Assembly (NCBI GenBank): GCA_947498785.1
Contig: CANMLS010000005.1
Coordinates: 1-64,000, forward strand
Reading direction: 5' to 3'
Source of the DNA: an uncultured Aquimarina sp.
Lineage (GTDB): Bacteria > Bacteroidota > Bacteroidia > Flavobacteriales > Flavobacteriaceae
DNA length: 64,000 bases
The notes beneath the pieces were generated by a model. That model did not search any database. It saw only the letters and a list, made by a program, of their open reading frames with translations, and was not told the origin of the DNA. This document shows, in pieces, positions 59,941 through 64,000 of this stretch; the first letter of the stretch is position 1; each line of letters begins with the position of its first letter. Both the position numbers and the translations under genes were made by a program.

Positions 59941-62900
59941 ATGCAAATTAAGAAGGTTTTAGTTGCTAATCGTGGGGAAATTGCGATTCGAATTTTTAGA
60001 GCATGTGCAGAGATAGGGTTGCAAACCGTAGGTGTATATACTTATGAAGATAGGTATTCTTTACATAGATATAAAGCAGACGAAGCATATCAGATTGGTG
60101 AGAATCACGAACCATTAAAACCTTACCTAAATATTGAAGCGATCATTAATGTTGCCAAACATAATAATGTTGATGCAATTCACCCTGGTTATGGATTTCT
60201 CTCAGAAAATGCTGATTTTGCGCAACGATGCCTGGAAAATGATATAATTTTTATAGGGCCTAAAGTTTCTGTGCTTCGCTCTTTAGGAGATAAAATTACA
60301 GCCAAAAAAGTAGCAATAGAGAATGATATACCGATCATCCAAAGTAATAAAGAAGATCTTGTAGATATTAAAATAGCTATAAATGAAGCCAAACGTATCG
60401 GGTTTCCTGTTATGTTGAAAGCTGCTTCAGGAGGAGGAGGACGTGGCATGAGAGTAATTCGTAATGAAGAAGAATTAGAAAAAGCCTATCCAGAGTCGCG
60501 TAGAGAAGCACTAAATGCTTTTGGAGATGATACCGTTTTTCTTGAAAAATTTGTAGAGAACCCCAAGCATATCGAAATACAAATTGTAGCTGATCAATAT
60601 AAAAATATGGTACACCTTTTTGAACGTGATTGCTCTGTGCAACGACGATATCAAAAAGTAATTGAATACGCTCCTTCTTTTGGAGTTTCAGAACAGATAA
60701 AGCAAGATCTGTATGAATATGCCCTTAAAATATGTAAAGCGGTTGACTATAATAATATAGGGACTGTAGAATTTTTGGTAGATGAGGACAGTAGTATCTA
60801 TTTTATAGAAGTAAACCCTCGTGTACAAGTAGAACATACCGTTACAGAAATTGTCACAGGAATAGATCTAATCAAAGCCCAGGTTTTTATTGCAGGAGGA
60901 TATAAACTATCAGATAAACAAATAAAGATAGAAAGTCAGGAAAGTCTTAAAACAACAGGTTTTGCGCTGCAGTGTAGGATAACGACAGAAGACCCTGAAA
61001 ATGATTTTAAACCTGATTATGGTACAATAACAACGTATAGAAGTGCTTCTGGATTTGGGATTCGATTAGATGCAGGAAGTGTTTATCAAGGAGTAACGAT
61101 TTCACCGTTCTTTGATTCAATGTTGGTTAAAGTTTCTGCAAATAGCAGAACTTTGGATGGAGCATGTAGAAAAATGAGACGGGCGCTTTCTGAATTTAGA
61201 ATACGTGGCGTAAAAACCAATATGCCATTTTTAGATAATATTCTAAAGCATGAAACCTTTAGAAAAGGAGAAGTAACTGTTAATTTTATTCAGAATACCA
61301 AGTCTTTATTTGCAATCAGAGAATCTAGAAATCGCGCTACTAAATTAGTAAACTTTTTAGGTGACATTATAGTGAATGGTAATCCAGATGTTAAAAAAAT
61401 AGATCCTACCAAAACATTTATTACTCCAGCAGTTCCAAAATTTGATGAAACCGCAGAGTATTCAAAAGGAACTAAAAATATATTGACAGAATTAGGTCCA
61501 GAAAAGTTTGCTAAGTGGTTAAAAAATGAAAAGAAAGTTCATTTTACAGATACTACGATGCGTGATGCGCATCAAAGTCTGTTGGCTACAAGAATGAGGA
61601 CATATGACATGCTAAAAGTAGCAGAAGGATTTGCAAAAAACCATCCAGAAATTTTTAGTATGGAAGTTTGGGGAGGTGCTACTTTTGATGTTTGTTTGCG
61701 CTTTCTTAACGAAAACCCGTGGGAAAGACTTCGCGCACTTAGAAAAGCTATGCCCAATCTATTGCTTCAGATGCTAATTCGGGGATCTAACGGAGTGGGG
61801 TATACAGCGTATCCTGATAATTTGATAGGGAAGTTTGTAGAACAATCCTGGGAAAATGGAGTGGATGTTTTTAGAATTTTTGACTCGTTAAACTGGATGA
61901 AATCAATAGCTCCATGTATCGAACATGTTCGTACAAGAACACAAGGTTTGGCAGAAGGCTCTTTGTGTTATACAGGAGATATTTTAGATCCTAACCGTAC
62001 AAAGTATACACTTGACTATTATATTCAATTAGCAAAAGATATAGAAAATGCGGGAGCTCATATTCTTGGTATAAAAGATATGGCAGGATTATTAAAACCT
62101 TATGCCGCTTATGAGTTGGTTTCTGCATTAAAATCAGAAATCAATATTCCAATACATTTGCATACACATGATACTTCATCAGTGCAATCTGCAACATATC
62201 TTAAAGCAATTGAAGCAGGAGTAGATGTAGTTGATGTGGCCTTAGGTGGTCTTTCTGGATTAACGGCTCAACCCAATTTTAATGCTGTACTTGAAATGAT
62301 GAGGTTTCACGAACGTGAAAATGTTATGGATACTTCCAAATTAAATGAATATTCTAATTATTGGGAAGCAGTACGTGAGTATTATTATGTTTTTGAGTCA
62401 GGGCTAAAAGCAGGGACAGGAGAGGTATATCAGCATGAAATTCCTGGAGGACAATATTCCAATCTTAAACCACAAGCAGAAGCATTAGGGCTTTCTGATC
62501 GTTTTCATGAAATTACCAAAATGTATGGGGAGGTAAATCAGCTTTTTGGAGATATCGTTAAGGTTACACCAAGTTCTAAGGTGGTCGGTGATATGGCTCA
62601 GTATTTAGTAAGTAATAACTTAACTATAGAGGATGTAAAAGAAAGAGGAGAAACAATTTCATTTCCACAATCGGTAGTGAGTTTGTTTAAAGGAGAATTA
62701 GGACAACCAGTAGGGAAGTTCCCCAAAGATCTTCAGAAATCAATACTTAAGGATCAAAAACCATTTACGAATAGACCTAATGCACATTTGGAACCTGTAG
62801 ATTTTGAGACAGAGTTTAAAGATTTTGAAAAAGTGTTTGAAAAAGGAATGGGAAGAGCATTGGATATTACCGATTTTCTTTCTTATAAACTATATCCGAA

Positions 62901-63393
62901 AGTTTTTACAGGAGCGTATAATCATCATTTGAAGTATGGTAATGTAATGAATATTCCGACCAAAAACTTTTTCTATGGGATGACTCCTGAAGAAGAAATT
63001 ATTATAGAACTAGATAAAGGTAAAATTTTACTGATAGAGTTGATATCAATAGGAGAGCCTCACGAAGATGGAAAAGTAACTATATTCTTTAAGGTAAATG
63101 GTCAAACCAGAAATGTAGAAGTGCGAGACAATTCGATTAAGGTCAACAAAGTAACACATACCAAAGTTGACAAAACAGATGTCAAAGAAATAGGTGCTCC
63201 TTTGCAAGGCTCTTTATCTTCGGTATTAGTTAAAACGGGTCAAGAGGTCAAAAAGAATGATCCCTTATTTATTATTGAAGCTATGAAAATGGAAACCACT
63301 ATTACCGCTAATGAAAATGCTATAATAAAGAAAATTGTACTCAAATCTGGTACCATGGTAAATGCAGATGATTTAATAATCATGCTTAAATAG
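59941..63393 (+). CDS. pyc: pyruvate carboxylase
   Basis: A 1150-residue single-chain pyruvate carboxylase that makes oxaloacetate for the TCA cycle. Order: biotin carboxylase (about 1-455; KVLVANRGEIAIRIFRA, HPGYGFLSENADFA, ATP-grasp loop KAASGGGGRGMR, EVNPRVQVEHTVTE); carboxyltransferase (about 530-830; HFTDTTMRDAHQSLLATRMRT, metal-site LHTHDTSS); allosteric/linker domain; and a C-terminal biotinyl domain with EAMKMET, biotinyl-Lys near 1116. All catalytic motifs are intact. The BirA encoded at 34141 could supply its biotin. Upstream TTTTGATC sites may matter for control. A TPR gene follows after 19 nt. Confidence 0.96.
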   Translation: MQIKKVLVANRGEIAIRIFRACAEIGLQTVGVYTYEDRYSLHRYKADEAYQIGENHEPLKPYLNIEAIINVAKHNNVDAIHPGYGFLSENADFAQRCLENDIIFIGPKVSVLRSLGDKITAKKVAIENDIPIIQSNKEDLVDIKIAINEAKRIGFPVMLKAASGGGGRGMRVIRNEEELEKAYPESRREALNAFGDDTVFLEKFVENPKHIEIQIVADQYKNMVHLFERDCSVQRRYQKVIEYAPSFGVSEQIKQDLYEYALKICKAVDYNNIGTVEFLVDEDSSIYFIEVNPRVQVEHTVTEIVTGIDLIKAQVFIAGGYKLSDKQIKIESQESLKTTGFALQCRITTEDPENDFKPDYGTITTYRSASGFGIRLDAGSVYQGVTISPFFDSMLVKVSANSRTLDGACRKMRRALSEFRIRGVKTNMPFLDNILKHETFRKGEVTVNFIQNTKSLFAIRESRNRATKLVNFLGDIIVNGNPDVKKIDPTKTFITPAVPKFDETAEYSKGTKNILTELGPEKFAKWLKNEKKVHFTDTTMRDAHQSLLATRMRTYDMLKVAEGFAKNHPEIFSMEVWGGATFDVCLRFLNENPWERLRALRKAMPNLLLQMLIRGSNGVGYTAYPDNLIGKFVEQSWENGVDVFRIFDSLNWMKSIAPCIEHVRTRTQGLAEGSLCYTGDILDPNRTKYTLDYYIQLAKDIENAGAHILGIKDMAGLLKPYAAYELVSALKSEINIPIHLHTHDTSSVQSATYLKAIEAGVDVVDVALGGLSGLTAQPNFNAVLEMMRFHERENVMDTSKLNEYSNYWEAVREYYYVFESGLKAGTGEVYQHEIPGGQYSNLKPQAEALGLSDRFHEITKMYGEVNQLFGDIVKVTPSSKVVGDMAQYLVSNNLTIEDVKERGETISFPQSVVSLFKGELGQPVGKFPKDLQKSILKDQKPFTNRPNAHLEPVDFETEFKDFEKVFEKGMGRALDITDFLSYKLYPKVFTGAYNHHLKYGNVMNIPTKNFFYGMTPEEEIIIELDKGKILLIELISIGEPHEDGKVTIFFKVNGQTRNVEVRDNSIKVNKVTHTKVDKTDVKEIGAPLQGSLSSVLVKTGQEVKKNDPLFIIEAMKMETTITANENAIIKKIVLKSGTMVNADDLIIMLK

Positions 63394-63412
63394 TTTTGCC
63401 TATTTTTACGCT

Positions 63413-64000
63413 ATGCAGTATTTTTTAATCATTGCCTTACAAGGCTTTTGTGTTTATCACGCGATCAAGAATAAAAGTAATTATTATTGGTTTTTTGTTA
63501 TTATGCTTCTGCCTGTATTAGGAAGTATTATATACTTATTTACTCAAGTTTTTAATAAGAAAGATTTGGATGTGGTTCAGAATGAAATTGTTAATGTTAT
63601 CAATCCTACTAAAAAAATTAAGGATTTACAGAAACGATTAGATTTTGCAGATACTTTTCAGAACAGAGTAAATTTGGCAGATGCATTATTAGAAGCAGGA
63701 GATTATACTTATGCTATACAAGAATATGAAAAAGCACATAATACAAACAATGATGTTGGAGTGCTTAAAAAACTTATAGAGGGATATTATCAAATTAAAA
63801 ATTACGAAAAAATTATTTCTTGTGCAGAAAAAATAGCCGATAGATCAGATTTTAAAGGTTCCCGAAGCCAGTTTTTATATGGTTTGGCATTAGAAGAATG
63901 TCAACAGTCTGAAAAAGCAGAAGAACATCTACGACAGATTGATCAACGATATTCTAACTATGAAGAGCGATATATTCTTGCTCAATTTTTGTTAGAAAAA
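63413..64000 (+). CDS. membrane-anchored TPR protein (3' end outside window)
   Basis: An open frame of 196 codons that runs off the window end. It starts MQYFLIIALQGFCVYHAIKNK. Two hydrophobic segments (about 2-15 and 25-45, WFFVIMLLPVLGSIIYLF) resemble the N-terminal part found in phospholipase D-type proteins. A soluble part with tetratricopeptide-like helices follows (NRVNLADALLEAGDYTYAIQEYEKAHN, YGLALEECQQSEKAEEHL). Function unknown. It lies 19 nt after pyc, probably the same transcript. Coding character is clear from the uninterrupted frame and codon pattern. Confidence 0.8.
   Translation, partial: MQYFLIIALQGFCVYHAIKNKSNYYWFFVIMLLPVLGSIIYLFTQVFNKKDLDVVQNEIVNVINPTKKIKDLQKRLDFADTFQNRVNLADALLEAGDYTYAIQEYEKAHNTNNDVGVLKKLIEGYYQIKNYEKIISCAEKIADRSDFKGSRSQFLYGLALEECQQSEKAEEHLRQIDQRYSNYEERYILAQFLLEK

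Overview
The window looks like chromosomal DNA of a marine member of the Flavobacteriia (Bacteroidota). The DNA is AT-rich. Promoters fit the Bacteroidota pattern (TTG, about 19 bp, TAnnTTTG) and Shine-Dalgarno sites are mostly absent. There are type IX secretion C-terminal domains of both kinds, lipoproteins with an acidic patch after the lipobox cysteine, and a GH86-type agarase/porphyranase. The genus cannot be fixed from sequence reading alone; an Aquimarina-like organism is my best guess.

Layout. (1) 0.4-3.9 kb: a minus-strand run folE-cysS-yidD-lgt. (2) 4.2-8.6 kb: cell-surface genes, namely a T9SS type B cargo, an OmpP1/FadL porin and a Gly/Trp- and Arg/Ser-rich lipoprotein. (3) 8.7-10.8 kb: proS, two identical tRNA-Glu genes and rpsT. 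(4) 10.8-25.2 kb: a glycosyltransferase, a cysteine-less zinc-ribbon homologue with nif3, lpxK, a TPR hybrid histidine kinase, gapA, lipA, an ECF sigma factor with a small membrane protein, murB with an aminotransferase, an aspartyl protease-PDZ protein and a DUF1573 protein. (5) 25.4-40.4 kb: valS, a DUF302 lipoprotein, the lipid run LUD-cdsA-psd-ACBP, rsfS-ftsH, birA, pyrE/NUDIX, an M14 peptidase and a SulP anion transporter. (6) 40.5-48.9 kb: an accessory region with lipoproteins, an LCMT-like methyltransferase, the GH86 enzyme, a GyrI-like protein and a frameshifted carbohydrate-binding-like lipoprotein, with long gene-poor gaps and interspersed repeats. (7) 48.9-57.3 kb: coaD, ddl, a PASTA protein, an RluD-type enzyme, a cold-shock protein, a VOC protein, yaaA and a TRAP transporter. 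(8) 57.6-64 kb: a decayed outer-membrane barrel gene, a lipoprotein behind a highly structured promoter, pyruvate carboxylase and a truncated TPR gene.

Most of the window is conserved housekeeping: aminoacylation, cell wall (murB, ddl), lipid A, phospholipid, lipoate, biotin (birA could modify pyruvate carboxylase), CoA and ribosome functions. The accessory interest lies in 40-48 kb and 57-60 kb. I found no intact insertion sequence, prophage, CRISPR array or recognisable defence system, and nothing I would call a clearly new multi-gene system. The strongest unusual items are two broken secreted-protein genes whose lesions can be placed to the base, two diverged interspersed-repeat families, clustered TATCTAG and phased TTTTGATC candidate operators, and a SulP transporter with a repeat-bearing insertion. 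Several start codons were moved from the longest reading frame because promoter elements or terminators overlap the longer form (valS, lpxK, the glycosyltransferase) or because the family's usual N-terminus begins later (psd, pyrE, the VOC protein).
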